A DNA stretch of 58,030 bases from Solimonas sp040754295. GTDB taxonomy: Bacteria; Pseudomonadota; Gammaproteobacteria; Nevskiales; Nevskiaceae. Shown in pieces: positions 49,366 through 57,975 of the stretch. The stretch is from assembly GCA_040754295.1 (NCBI GenBank), contig JBFMCQ010000017.1, positions 1 to 58,030 of the forward strand. Direction: 5' to 3'. Every line of letters begins with the position of its first letter. Positions within the stretch are counted from its first letter, which is position 1. The position numbers and the translations under genes are program-made. Below the pieces are notes generated by a model. That model saw nothing but the letters and a program-made list of their open reading frames with translations. It was not told the DNA's origin and ran no database searches.

Positions 49366-51660
49366 CTACGCCGGCTGCAGATTGGCGACCGACAGCATCA
49401 GCCACTTGGTCCCGGCGGAGGCAAAGCGCACTTCGACGCGCGTGCGCTCGCCGTCGCCGTCGAACTGCAGGATCGTGCCTTCGCCGAAACGCGCATGGCG
49501 CACGCGCTGGCCCAGCCGCAGGCCGCCGGGTCCGGTGTCCGTGCGCATGCCCGGCGGCAACGGCGCGCGCGCTGCCGGCGTCTGCGCGCGATAGCCCGCG
49601 CTGCCCGGCGACGTTCCGTACGAGCCGCCATAGCCGCTCCCGCCGTACGCGGGCCGCGTGATGCGCGCACGCGGCCGCGTCTCCAGCACGCACTCCGGCG
49701 GAATCTCGCGCAGGAACTGCGACGGCGCGGTGATCTGCTCGACGCCGTGCAGGCGCCGCAGCTCGGCGTAGCTCAGATACAGCCGGCTGCGCGCGCGCGT
49801 CAGGCCGACGTAGCACAGGCGCCGCTCCTCTTCGAGATTGCCTTCGTTGGTCGCGCGCACGTGCGGAAACAGACCGTTCTCCATGCCGACGATGAACACG
49901 ATCGGAAACTCCAGGCCCTTGGCTGCGTGCAGCGTCATCAGCTGGACGCAGTCCTCACCGGGCCCGGCCTGCTCCTCGCCGGCTTCGAGCGCCGCATGCG
50001 TGAGGAAACTGGTCAACGGGTCCATCTGCGGCTGGCCTTCGACCGGCGCATCAAGCGGCGACAGCTCGAAGCTGCCCGCGGCGCTGATCAGCTCGTCGAG
50101 GTTTTCCAGCCGGCCCTCGGCCTGCTCGCCGCCCCCGCGCGAAGCGCGGGATTCGGACAGTGCCCCTTTTCGATAGTGCTCGCGCAGACCCGAGCGCTCG
50201 ATGACGCGCTCGGTGGCCTTGGACAGCGGCAGCGCCTTCGTCTCTGCGGCCATCGATTCGATCAGCGCGAGGAACTCCTGCAGCTTGGCCGCCGAGCGGC
50301 CCAGCACCGTGCTGCCGTGGCGCGCAGCGGCCCACAGCGACAGCCCGTGCTCGCGCGCATGGCTGCGCAGCTTCTCGACCGTCGTCGCGCCGACGCCGCG
50401 TGCCGGCGTGTTGACGACGCGCTCGAAGCTGACGTCGTCGTCGCGGTTGTGCAGCAGGCGCAGATAGGCGAGCGCGTCCTTGATCTCCTGGCGCTCGAAG
50501 AAGCGCAGGCCGCCGTAGATGCGGTACGGAATGCGTGCACGGATCAGCGTCTCTTCGAGCACGCGCGACTGCGCGCCCATGCGGTAGAGCACGGCGATGT
50601 CGGAGTACGCGCAGGCGCCGTCGAGATGCTCGCGGACGCGGTTGACGACGAACTCGGCCTCGTCGTACTCGTTGAACGCGGCGTAGAGCTGGATCGGCTC
50701 GCCTTCGCCGCGATCGGTCCACAGCTGCTTGCCGAGCCGCGCACTGTTGCGCGCGATCAGGCCGTTCGCCGCGTTGAGAATCGTGCCCGTCGAGCGGTAG
50801 TTCTGCTCCAGGCGCAGGATCTCGCAACCGAGGAAGTCCTGCGACAGCCGCAGCATGTTCTCGACGCGTGCTCCTCTCCAGCTGTACACCGACTGATCGT
50901 CATCGCCGACCGCAAACAGAATCCCGGTGTCGCCGGCGAGCACGCGCAGCCAGCGGTACTGCAGCGTGTTGGTGTCCTGGAACTCGTCGACGAGGATGTG
51001 GCGGAAGCGGCGGCGGTAGTGCGCCTGGATCTCGGCGTGGTCGCGGGTGAGTTCGTAGGCGCGCAGCAACAGCTCGGCGAAGTCGACGACGCCCTGGCGC
51101 GCGCAGGTCTCTTCGTAGGCGCTATAGATGCGCACGAGCTGGCGCTGGCTGTAATCGCCTTCGTCGCCGAGGTGCTGCGGGCGGCGCGCTTCCTCTTTCT
51201 GCGCGTTGATCCAGCCGGTCACGGTCTTGGCCGGCCACTGGTCGTCCGGCAGATCGAGGTTCTTGAGCACGCGCCTGACCAGGCGTACCTGGTCGTCGGC
51301 GTCGAGGATCTGGAAGTTCTGTGCGAGTCCGGCCTCCTTCCAGTGCATGCGCAGCATGCGGTGCGCGATGCCGTGGAAGGTGCCGACCCACATCGCGCGG
51401 ATCGGCACGTCGACCAGCTGCTCGATGCGCCCGCGCATCTCGGCCGCCGCCTTGTTGGTGAAGGTGACGGCGAGGATCGACATCGGCGAGACGCCTTCGG
51501 CGGCGATCAGCCAGGCGACGCGATGCGTGAGCACGCGCGTCTTGCCGGAGCCGGCGCCGGCGAGCACCAGCCGGTGCTGCGGCGGCGCGGTGACCGCTGC
51601 GCGCTGGGCCGGGTTGAGGTGGGCGACGAGGGGAGAAAGATCCGCGGAGGAATGGTGCAT
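49366..51660 (-). CDS. uvrD: DNA helicase II UvrD
   Basis: 764 aa. Superfamily 1 helicase motifs are complete: LVLAGAGSGKTRVLTHR, FTNKAAAEMR, LVDEFQDTN, VGDDDQSVYSWRGA, LEQNYRS, MTLHAAKGLEF and YVGLTRAR. The C-terminus has the Gly-rich linker and Tudor-like end. It unwinds DNA in excision and mismatch repair. Convergent with cobS (7 nt apart). Confidence 0.94.
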   Translation of the reverse strand: MHHSSADLSPLVAHLNPAQRAAVTAPPQHRLVLAGAGSGKTRVLTHRVAWLIAAEGVSPMSILAVTFTNKAAAEMRGRIEQLVDVPIRAMWVGTFHGIAHRMLRMHWKEAGLAQNFQILDADDQVRLVRRVLKNLDLPDDQWPAKTVTGWINAQKEEARRPQHLGDEGDYSQRQLVRIYSAYEETCARQGVVDFAELLLRAYELTRDHAEIQAHYRRRFRHILVDEFQDTNTLQYRWLRVLAGDTGILFAVGDDDQSVYSWRGARVENMLRLSQDFLGCEILRLEQNYRSTGTILNAANGLIARNSARLGKQLWTDRGEGEPIQLYAAFNEYDEAEFVVNRVREHLDGACAYSDIAVLYRMGAQSRVLEETLIRARIPYRIYGGLRFFERQEIKDALAYLRLLHNRDDDVSFERVVNTPARGVGATTVEKLRSHAREHGLSLWAAARHGSTVLGRSAAKLQEFLALIESMAAETKALPLSKATERVIERSGLREHYRKGALSESRASRGGGEQAEGRLENLDELISAAGSFELSPLDAPVEGQPQMDPLTSFLTHAALEAGEEQAGPGEDCVQLMTLHAAKGLEFPIVFIVGMENGLFPHVRATNEGNLEEERRLCYVGLTRARSRLYLSYAELRRLHGVEQITAPSQFLREIPPECVLETRPRARITRPAYGGSGYGGSYGTSPGSAGYRAQTPAARAPLPPGMRTDTGPGGLRLGQRVRHARFGEGTILQFDGDGERTRVEVRFASAGTKWLMLSVANLQPA

Positions 51661-51761
51661 GGACGAATTCTACCGGCCGGCGCTCGGACTGACCCGGATC
51701 AACGCCGTGCGGCGACGCGCGCGCTAGCGTGGTTGTTGAGGACCTGCCGTTTCAGTGAGAC

Positions 51762-52532
51762 ATGGACCCTATACTGCCCGTCGTTCCCGTACAGCAGCGT
51801 CGCCGCACGGACCTGTCCGTGGTGATTCCGGCGTATGACGAAGCCGACAGCCTGGAGGCACTGTGCGCGGAGATCGTCGCGGCACTCGACGGCCGCTGCA
51901 GTTTCGAGATCGTCATCGTCGACGACGGCAGCAGCGACTCAACGCCGCAGGTCCTGATCGCGCTTGGCCGGCGGTACGGCGAGCGCCTGCTCGCTTTGCG
52001 CCACACCCGCAGCGGCGGCCAGAGCCGCGCGCTCTGGACCGGCGTGCAGCATGCGCGCGGGCGCTGGATCGCAACGCTGGACGGCGACGGCCAGAACGAT
52101 CCCGCGGATCTGCCGCGGCTGCTGGAGGCGGCGGCGCCGCTGTCGCAGCTGCGGCCGCTGTACGTCGGCGGCGTGCGCGCCGTGCGCCGCGACCGTTGGA
52201 ATCGCCGAGTGGTCTCGTGGCTCGCCAACCGCCTGCTCGGCTGGGCGCTGCACGACGGCGCCACCGACACCGGCTGCGGCATCAAGCTGCTGCCGCGCGA
52301 GCTGTTCCTGTCGCTGCCCTACTTCGATCATATGCACCGTTTCATGCCGGCGCTGGCGCAGCGCGCCGGCGCGAAGCTGCGCTACCTGCCGGTGAACCAC
52401 CGGCTGCGCCTGCACGGCCGCTCGCGCTACGGCAACCTGCGCCGCGCGCTCGCGAGCCTGTTCGATCTCTTGGGCGTGCGCTGGCTGCTGCACCGCTCCG
52501 CCGACATCCGCGGCGTGGAGACGCTGCGATGA
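51762..52532 (+). CDS. Family 2 glycosyltransferase (dolichol/undecaprenyl-phosphate sugar type)
   Basis: 256 aa. LSVVIPAYDEADSLEALCAEI, VDDGSSDST, LDGDGQNDPAD and GCGIKLLPRELF match DPM1/ArnC-like GT2 enzymes, without their C-terminal membrane helices. It probably loads a sugar on undecaprenyl phosphate for the ArnT-like protein two genes on. Its stop overlaps the next ATG. Confidence 0.88.
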   Translation: MDPILPVVPVQQRRRTDLSVVIPAYDEADSLEALCAEIVAALDGRCSFEIVIVDDGSSDSTPQVLIALGRRYGERLLALRHTRSGGQSRALWTGVQHARGRWIATLDGDGQNDPADLPRLLEAAAPLSQLRPLYVGGVRAVRRDRWNRRVVSWLANRLLGWALHDGATDTGCGIKLLPRELFLSLPYFDHMHRFMPALAQRAGAKLRYLPVNHRLRLHGRSRYGNLRRALASLFDLLGVRWLLHRSADIRGVETLR

Positions 52533-52804
52533 GCGCGACCGCGCTGTGGCTCGCGGTCGGCTTCGGCGGCCAGGCGCTGTTCTCGCTGCGCTTCATCGCG
52601 CAGTGGCTGTCCAGCGAGAAGGCCGGCCGCAGCGTGATTCCGCCGGTGTTCTGGTGGCTGAGCCTGAGCGGCGGGCTGACCCTGTTCGCCTACGCGCTGT
52701 ACCGCCACGACCCGGTGTTCGCGCTGGGCCAGGGCGCCGGCGTGCTGGTCTACCTGCGCAATCTCTACTGGCTGCTGCGCGACCGCAACGCGGCGACCGC
52801 CTGA
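52529..52804 (+). CDS. Small membrane protein with lipid A biosynthesis N-terminal (LAB_N) domain
   Basis: 91 aa, three membrane helices. GFGGQALFSLRFIAQWLSSEK and IPPVFWWLSLSGG are the LAB_N signature, found alone between GT2 and ArnT-like genes in many bacteria. It is presumed to help flip or handle lipid-linked sugar. ATGA overlap with the gene before. Confidence 0.88.
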   Translation: MSATALWLAVGFGGQALFSLRFIAQWLSSEKAGRSVIPPVFWWLSLSGGLTLFAYALYRHDPVFALGQGAGVLVYLRNLYWLLRDRNAATA

Positions 52805-52806
52805 AC

Positions 52807-54240
52807 ATGGCGGCGGCCCTGCGCTGGGGCTGGCTCGCGCCGATCGCCGCGCTGGGGCTGCTGTCGCTGTGGCTGCGCCCGCTGCTGCCGGCCGACGAGA
52901 CGCGCTACGCCGCCATCGCCTGGGAAATGTGGCGCGACGGCCAGTGGCTGGTGCCGCAGCTCAACGGCACGCCCTACAGCCACAAGCCGCCGCTGCTGTT
53001 CTGGCTGATGCACGCCGGCTGGTGGCTGTTCGGCGTCAACGACGGGTGGCCGCGCCTGCTCGGCGTGCTCGCGGCGATGCTGTCCGGCGCGCTGACGCGA
53101 GCGCTCGCGCTGCGCCTGTTCGCGGCGGCGCCGCACATCGCCGACAGCGCACCGTGGCTGCTGGTCGGCACGCTGTACTGGCTCGGCGACAGCACGATGC
53201 TCATGTTCGACCAGCTGCTCGCCGCCTGCGTGCTGCTGGCCTGGCTCGGCGTGCTGCGTTGGCGCGACGGCGCGCGCGGCGGTCTTGCGCTGGCGGCGCT
53301 GGGCCTGGGCCTGGGCCTGCTCGCGAAGGGTCCGCTGGCACCGTTGTACGTGCTGCCGGCGTTCGTCTTCGCGCGTCCGCCGCAGTTGTCGGCACGACGC
53401 GCGGCGGCGCAGGCGCTGCTGGCGACTGCCGCCGCCGGCGCGCTCGCCGCGCTGTGGCTGCTGCCGGCACTGCACACCGGCGGCGCGGCCTATGCGCGCG
53501 CGCTGCTGCACGACCAGGGCGTCGGCCGCCTCGTCGACGCCTTTGCGCACGCGCTGCCGGGCTGGTGGTATCTGGCGATTCTGCCGCTGCTGGGGCTGCC
53601 GTGGAGCCTGGCGCCGCGCTGCTGGCGCGCGCTCGGCGCCGCACTGCGCGCGGGCTGGCGCGGCGCGCCTGGGCCGCGCTTCTGCACCGGCGTCGCCGCG
53701 AGCACCTTGGTCGCGCTGTCGCTGGTCAGCGGCAAGCAGCCGCACTACCTGCTGCCGATGTTTCCGCTGCTGGCGCTGCTGCTGGCGCACGGCGCGGTCG
53801 AGGTTCTGGACGCGCGCCGGACGGCGACGCTGGCGCTCGCCACCGCGGCGCTGCTGGCGCTGCTGTTCGTCGCTGTCGCACCGCGCGTGTTCGCGCGCTT
53901 CGATCTGCGCGCCGTCAGCCGCGTCGTCGCCGCCGAGCAGGCGCGGCGCGAAGTCGCTTTCGCCGGCGTCTATCGCGGCCAGTTCACGTTTGCCGGGCGC
54001 CTGCGGCGGCCGCTGCCGACGCTGTCGCGCGCGCAGGTCCGCGCCTGGCTGCGGCAGCATCCGCAGGCGCTCGTGATCGGCGAGATTGACGCAGCCGACG
54101 GCTCCGAGGCGCACGCCGCGGTGGCGATCTGGCCGTACCGTTCACGCCACTTCGCAGCGTGGACGGCCGCAAGCCTCGCGCGCGTGCCCGAGGCCCTGCC
54201 CGGCGACGCCGCTCAGACCGTGAACCAGGGAGACCGCTGA
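52807..54240 (+). CDS. ArnT/PMT-family membrane glycosyltransferase
   Basis: 477 aa with about ten or more membrane helices. The N-terminal PADETRYAAIAWEM and PYSHKPPLLFWLMH are ArnT hallmarks; Asp-Glu is the catalytic acid pair. ArnT moves a lipid-linked sugar to lipid A; here the sugar and acceptor are unknown. It ends the three-gene operon. Confidence 0.87.
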   Translation: MAAALRWGWLAPIAALGLLSLWLRPLLPADETRYAAIAWEMWRDGQWLVPQLNGTPYSHKPPLLFWLMHAGWWLFGVNDGWPRLLGVLAAMLSGALTRALALRLFAAAPHIADSAPWLLVGTLYWLGDSTMLMFDQLLAACVLLAWLGVLRWRDGARGGLALAALGLGLGLLAKGPLAPLYVLPAFVFARPPQLSARRAAAQALLATAAAGALAALWLLPALHTGGAAYARALLHDQGVGRLVDAFAHALPGWWYLAILPLLGLPWSLAPRCWRALGAALRAGWRGAPGPRFCTGVAASTLVALSLVSGKQPHYLLPMFPLLALLLAHGAVEVLDARRTATLALATAALLALLFVAVAPRVFARFDLRAVSRVVAAEQARREVAFAGVYRGQFTFAGRLRRPLPTLSRAQVRAWLRQHPQALVIGEIDAADGSEAHAAVAIWPYRSRHFAAWTAASLARVPEALPGDAAQTVNQGDR

Positions 54241-54500
54241 CGCAGTAGGTGATGCCGGCGGTGCCGGACCGGGCATTGGCGCCGAGGCCGCGCTGGGGGC
54301 TGGAGTATAAATGCCGGCCGTCCGGCGAGAACGCCGGCCCGGTCACTGCGGTAGAAGCGGCCGTCGGACTTGTCCTGGGTCTCGTAGACGTGGTTGGTGC
54401 GCGGATCGACCGCCGCCGCCTCGTGCGCGAACATGCCGAGCGCTCGATGCACCTGGCGCTGCGCCGCACCGAGCGGATCGCAGCGCGGATCACGCAGCCA
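54220..54500 (-). pseudogene. Remnant of a PhoX-family (DUF839) phosphatase
   Basis: On the minus strand, GMFAHEAAAVDPRTNHVYETQ and DKSDGRFYR (about 54350-54440) and TGPAFSPDGRHLYSSPQRG... GITYCVSG (about 54230-54345) match two separated parts of PhoX proteins, but lie in different frames. The N-terminus and the middle are missing. It sits in the 312-nt gap after the ArnT-like gene, partly overlapping its 3' end. Confidence 0.6.
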
Positions 54501-54510
54501 CGAATGAACA

Positions 54511-54540
54511 CGCCCCCGCTTAGCGGGGGCGTTTTTCTTT
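54511..54540 (+). terminator. Rho-independent terminator of the glycosylation operon
   Basis: CGCCCCCGC (54511-54519), loop TTA, GCGGGGGCG (54523-54531), then TTTTTCTTT. It is oriented for the plus strand. Confidence 0.9.
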
Positions 54541-54552
54541 GCGCGGACCGCA

Positions 54553-55314
54553 TCAGTTCTTGATCTTGTACCCGGTCCTGAAGATCCACCAGACCGCGGC
54601 CAAGCACAGCGCGAGGAACAGCGCGATCATCGCCAGACTGATGCCGACGCTGACGTCGGAGATTTCGTAGAACGCCCAGCGGAAGCCGCTGACCAGATAC
54701 ACGACCGGGTTGAGCAGCGCGATCTTCTGCCAGACGCCGGGCAGCATGTCGATCGAATAAAAGCTGCCGCCCAGAAACGTCAGCGGTGTGACCACCATCA
54801 GCGGAATCACCTGCAGGCGCTCGAAGCTGTCGGCCCAGATGCCGATGATGAAGCCGAACAGGCTGAACGTGACTGCCGTGAGCACGAGAAACGCGAGCAT
54901 CCACAGCGGATGCGCGATCTCGTAGGGCACGAAGATGCGCGCTGTGGCGAGAATCAGCAGGCCGAGCAGGATCGACTTGGTCGCCGCCGCGCCGACGTAG
55001 CCGATGACGACCTCGGTCGCCGCGACCGGCGCCGACAGCAGCTCGTAAATCGTGCCTGACCACTTCGGCATGTAGATGCCGAACGATGCATTGGAGATGC
55101 TCTCGCTGAGCAGCGACAGCATCACCAGGCCGGGGATGATGAACGCGCCGTAGCTGACGCCGTCGATCGCGCCCATGCGCGAGCCGATCGCGGCACCGAA
55201 GACGACGAAGTACAGCGACGTCGACAGCACCGGCGAGGCGATGCTCTGCGTGAGCGTGCGGAACCAGCGCGCCATCTCGAAGCCGTAGATGGCGCGGATC
55301 GCGTGGACGTTCAT
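54553..55314 (-). CDS. ABC-2 type permease
   Basis: 253 aa, six membrane helices. SPVLSTSLYFVVFGAAIGSR and the PLTFLGGSFYSIDMLP motif are those of YadH-like ABC-2 permeases. The export substrate is unknown. The ATG overlaps the stop of the ATPase gene (ATGA). Confidence 0.9.
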   Translation of the reverse strand: MNVHAIRAIYGFEMARWFRTLTQSIASPVLSTSLYFVVFGAAIGSRMGAIDGVSYGAFIIPGLVMLSLLSESISNASFGIYMPKWSGTIYELLSAPVAATEVVIGYVGAAATKSILLGLLILATARIFVPYEIAHPLWMLAFLVLTAVTFSLFGFIIGIWADSFERLQVIPLMVVTPLTFLGGSFYSIDMLPGVWQKIALLNPVVYLVSGFRWAFYEISDVSVGISLAMIALFLALCLAAVWWIFRTGYKIKN

Positions 55315-56237
55315 GCGCGCGCCCGGACGAGGTTGACGAAGATCTCTTCCAGCGAGCTTTCGCTGGAGTCGAGGCCCTTGAAGTCGATGCCGTGCTCGGT
55401 GAGCCGCCGCAGCAGCTGCGCGATGCCGGTCTGCTCGCTCTGCGTGTCGAAGGTGTAGACCAGCGCCGCGCCGTTCTCGGCGAGCTCCAGCGGGTGCTCG
55501 GCCAGCTCGTCGGGGATGCGCTCGAGCGGCTGCTGCAGATGCAGCGTCAGCTGCTTCTTGCCGAGCTTGCGCATCAGCTGCTCCTTGTCGTCGACGAGAA
55601 TCAGCTCGCCTTTGTGAATCACGCCGATGCGGTCGGCCATCTCCTCGGCTTCCTCGATGTAGTGCGTCGTCAGGATGATGGTGACGCCGCTGTCGCGCAG
55701 CCGCCGCACCATCTCCCACATCTCGCGGCGCAGCTCGACGTCGACGCCCGCGGTCGGCTCGTCGAGGAACAGGATCTGCGGCTCGTGCGACAGCGCCTTG
55801 GCGATCATCACGCGCCGCTTCATGCCGCCGGAGAGCGTCATGATCTTCGCGTCGCGCTTGTCCCACAGCGAGAGATCGCGCAGCACCTTCTCGATGTACT
55901 GCGGATTCGCCGGCTTGCCGAACAGGCCGCGGCTGAAGCTCACGGTCGCCCACACGCTCTCGAACGCGTCGGTCGACAGCTCCTGCGGTACCAGCCCGAT
56001 CTTCTGGCGCGCGGCGCGGAAGTCGCGCGTGATGTCGTGGCCGTCGGCGAGCACGGTGCCCGTCGTCGGATTGACGATGCCGCAGATGATGCTGATCAGC
56101 GTCGTCTTGCCGGCGCCGTTGGGGCCGAGCAGCGCGAAGATCTCACCGCGGCGAATCTCCAGATCGACGTGTTTCAGCGCCTGGAAGCCCGACGCGTACG
56201 TCTTCGATAAACCCTGGACTGAAATGATCGCTTGCAC
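55311..56237 (-). CDS. ABC transporter ATP-binding protein (YadG-like)
   Basis: 308 aa. Walker A GPNGAGKTT (about 39-47), signature LSGGMKRR, Walker B ILFLDEPTAGVD and switch His in TTHYIEEAEE. The C-terminal about 80 residues form the usual extension. The start GTG at 56237 has AAGGAA 7 nt upstream. The gene lies downstream of a SoxR-type promoter (56415-56445), so redox-active drug efflux is a possible role. Confidence 0.9.
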   Translation of the reverse strand: MQAIISVQGLSKTYASGFQALKHVDLEIRRGEIFALLGPNGAGKTTLISIICGIVNPTTGTVLADGHDITRDFRAARQKIGLVPQELSTDAFESVWATVSFSRGLFGKPANPQYIEKVLRDLSLWDKRDAKIMTLSGGMKRRVMIAKALSHEPQILFLDEPTAGVDVELRREMWEMVRRLRDSGVTIILTTHYIEEAEEMADRIGVIHKGELILVDDKEQLMRKLGKKQLTLHLQQPLERIPDELAEHPLELAENGAALVYTFDTQSEQTGIAQLLRRLTEHGIDFKGLDSSESSLEEIFVNLVRARA

Positions 56238-56414
56238 AGCGGTATTCCTTTTAGGGGGTGCGGATCGTACTGCAAACGCCTGGGGGGTCGGCAGCCGGTT
56301 TCTCCCGGAGCCGCGTCGGCAACTGTCGTATCGCTCACAGCAGCCCCGCTTCGTGAGCGACGTCGTAGTACACCGGCTGCGCGTCCTCGATCTGCGGCTG
56401 GCTCGCCAGCGGCG

Positions 56415-56445
56415 ACTGTAAAACCTCAACTTAAGTTGAGGTCAA
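56415..56445 (-). promoter_or_regulatory. SoxR box within a 19-bp-spaced promoter
   Basis: CCTCAACTTAAGTTGAGG (56424-56441) is a perfect 18-bp palindrome close to the known SoxR site CCTCAAGTTAACTTGAGG. On the minus strand it lies between TTGACC (-35, complement of 56440-56445) and TACAGT (-10, complement of 56415-56420), spaced 19 bp as MerR-family activators require. It drives leftward toward the ABC genes. Codons after the -10 look like a short leftover of another gene (about 56335-56410). Confidence 0.85.
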
Positions 56446-56456
56446 CAGGTACGGCG

Positions 56457-56760
56457 ATGAAAAGAATCAATCCCGGAGATCGAGAAAAGGAATTGACGGT
56501 CGGCGAGCTGGCGGAACGCAGCGGCGCTGCGGTTTCGGCCCTGCACTTCTACCTCGCCGACGGTCGAGGACTGGAGGCGGCTGTCGGCACGCTGGAAGAT
56601 CGAGCTCGACGAGCGCATCGAGCGGCTGGTGGGCCTGCGCGATCAACTCAGCGACTGCGTCGGCTGCGGTTGCCTGTCGATCAAGGCCTGCCGTCTGCGC
56701 AATCCGCTCGACGAGCTGGCCGAGCAGGGTGCGGGGCCGCGCCTGCTCGACCCCGCATGA
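56457..56760 (+). pseudogene. soxR: Broken soxR (internal deletion and frameshift)
   Basis: The start (ELTVGELAERSGAAVSALHFY, from ATG 56457) is the MerR/SoxR HTH. The frame then leaves homology. Another frame resumes as DWRRLSARWKIELDERIERL and CVGCGCLSIKAC, the SoxR dimer helix and complete [2Fe-2S] cysteine motif, ending at TGA 56758-56760. About 50-60 central codons are missing. The Fe-S domain cannot be made in frame with the HTH. The SoxR box upstream is intact. Confidence 0.85.
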
Positions 56761-56802
56761 TCGGTAAACTGTCGCCCCCTCCGCCAGCCTCCGGAGCACC
56801 GG

Positions 56803-57927
56803 ATGTCCCGTCAGTTCCGATCCGTCGATCCCGACGGCCTGCTCGAATACTCGGTCGTGTTCACCGACCGCGCCGTCAATCACATGTCGGCGCTGTTCCA
56901 GCAGGCGATGCGCGACATCTCCTCCACGCTCAAGCGAGTCCATAACGCGCACGCCGTCGCCGTCGTTCCCGGCGGCGGCACTTTCGGCATGGAAGCGATC
57001 GCGCGTCTGCTCGCGAACGGCAAGCGCTGCCTGGTGATCCGCAACGGCTGGTTCAGCTACCGCTGGTCGCAGATCTTCGAGATGGGCGCGATCCCGTCGC
57101 ATGAAACCGTCCTCAAGGCGCGGCCGGTCGCCGCCGGCACCCAGGCGCCGTACGCACCGCCGCCGGTCGACGAAGTCGAGGAGACGATCCGTCGCGAGCA
57201 GCCGGAGCTCGTCTTCGCGCCGCACGTCGAGACCGCGTCCGGAATGATCCTGCCCGATGACTACCTCGAGCGCGTCGCTGCCGCGGCGCACGCGCACGGC
57301 GGTCTGTTCGTGCTCGACGGCGTGGCCTCCGGCGCGATCTGGCTCGATATGGCCGCGCGCGGCATCGACGTGCTGCTGAGCGCGCCGCAGAAGGTGTGGA
57401 GCTCGACGCCGTGCGCCGCGCTGGTCATGCTCGGCGCCGAGGCGCAGCGGCGCGTCGAGGACGGCTGCAGCACGAGCTTCGCGGCCGATCTGAAGAAGTG
57501 GCTCCAGATCATGCAGACCTACGAAAGCGGCGGCCACGCGTATCACGCGACGATGCCGACCGAAGGCCTGCTGCGGCTGCGCGATGCGATGAACGACACC
57601 CTCGCGCGCGGTCTGCCGCAGCTGCAGGACGCGCAGTGGCAGCTCGGCCGCGAAGTGCGTGCGCTGCTCGCCGCGCAGGGCTTTCCGAGCGTCGCCGCGC
57701 CCGGCTTCGAAGCACCGGGCGTGATCGTCTCGTACACAGACGATCCCGGGATCGCCGACGCAAGCAGGTTCGTCGCGCTCGGCCTGCAGACCGCGGCCGG
57801 TGTACCGCTGATGTGCGACGAGCCCGAAGGCTTCCGCAGCTTCCGCATCGGCCTGTTCGGACTCGACAAGCTCGGCGACGTCGACGGTACGGTGCAGCGG
57901 CTGAGCGCGGCGGTCGAGCGCCTGTAA
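56803..57927 (+). CDS. Class V aminotransferase (alanine-glyoxylate type)
   Basis: 374 aa. The fold-I class V pattern is visible: PGGGTFGMEAIARLL, HVETASGMILPDDYL, DGVASGAIWLDM and PLP lysine in SAPQKVWSS. The family includes alanine-glyoxylate and serine-pyruvate aminotransferases; the substrate is not certain. The ATG at 56803 is set by homology. Confidence 0.82.
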   Translation: MSRQFRSVDPDGLLEYSVVFTDRAVNHMSALFQQAMRDISSTLKRVHNAHAVAVVPGGGTFGMEAIARLLANGKRCLVIRNGWFSYRWSQIFEMGAIPSHETVLKARPVAAGTQAPYAPPPVDEVEETIRREQPELVFAPHVETASGMILPDDYLERVAAAAHAHGGLFVLDGVASGAIWLDMAARGIDVLLSAPQKVWSSTPCAALVMLGAEAQRRVEDGCSTSFAADLKKWLQIMQTYESGGHAYHATMPTEGLLRLRDAMNDTLARGLPQLQDAQWQLGREVRALLAAQGFPSVAAPGFEAPGVIVSYTDDPGIADASRFVALGLQTAAGVPLMCDEPEGFRSFRIGLFGLDKLGDVDGTVQRLSAAVERL

Positions 57928-57958
57928 AAAAAGCGGCCGGCGCACGCGCGCCGGCCGC
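57926..57958 (-). terminator. Rho-independent terminator for the gene at the right edge
   Basis: GCGGCCGGCGC (57933-57943), loop ACGC, GCGCCGGCCGC (57948-57958). On the minus strand seven T follow (complement of 57926-57932), overlapping the aminotransferase stop. The perfect stem may also slow plus-strand transcription. Confidence 0.85.
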
Positions 57959-57975
57959 ATGCCGAAGTCACCCTC

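Noticed and set aside
53984..55063. Long minus-strand frame across the ArnT-like 3' end and the ABC permease
   Set aside because: It joins unrelated shadows. Only the PhoX-like segment in its middle has recognisable homology, reported as a remnant.
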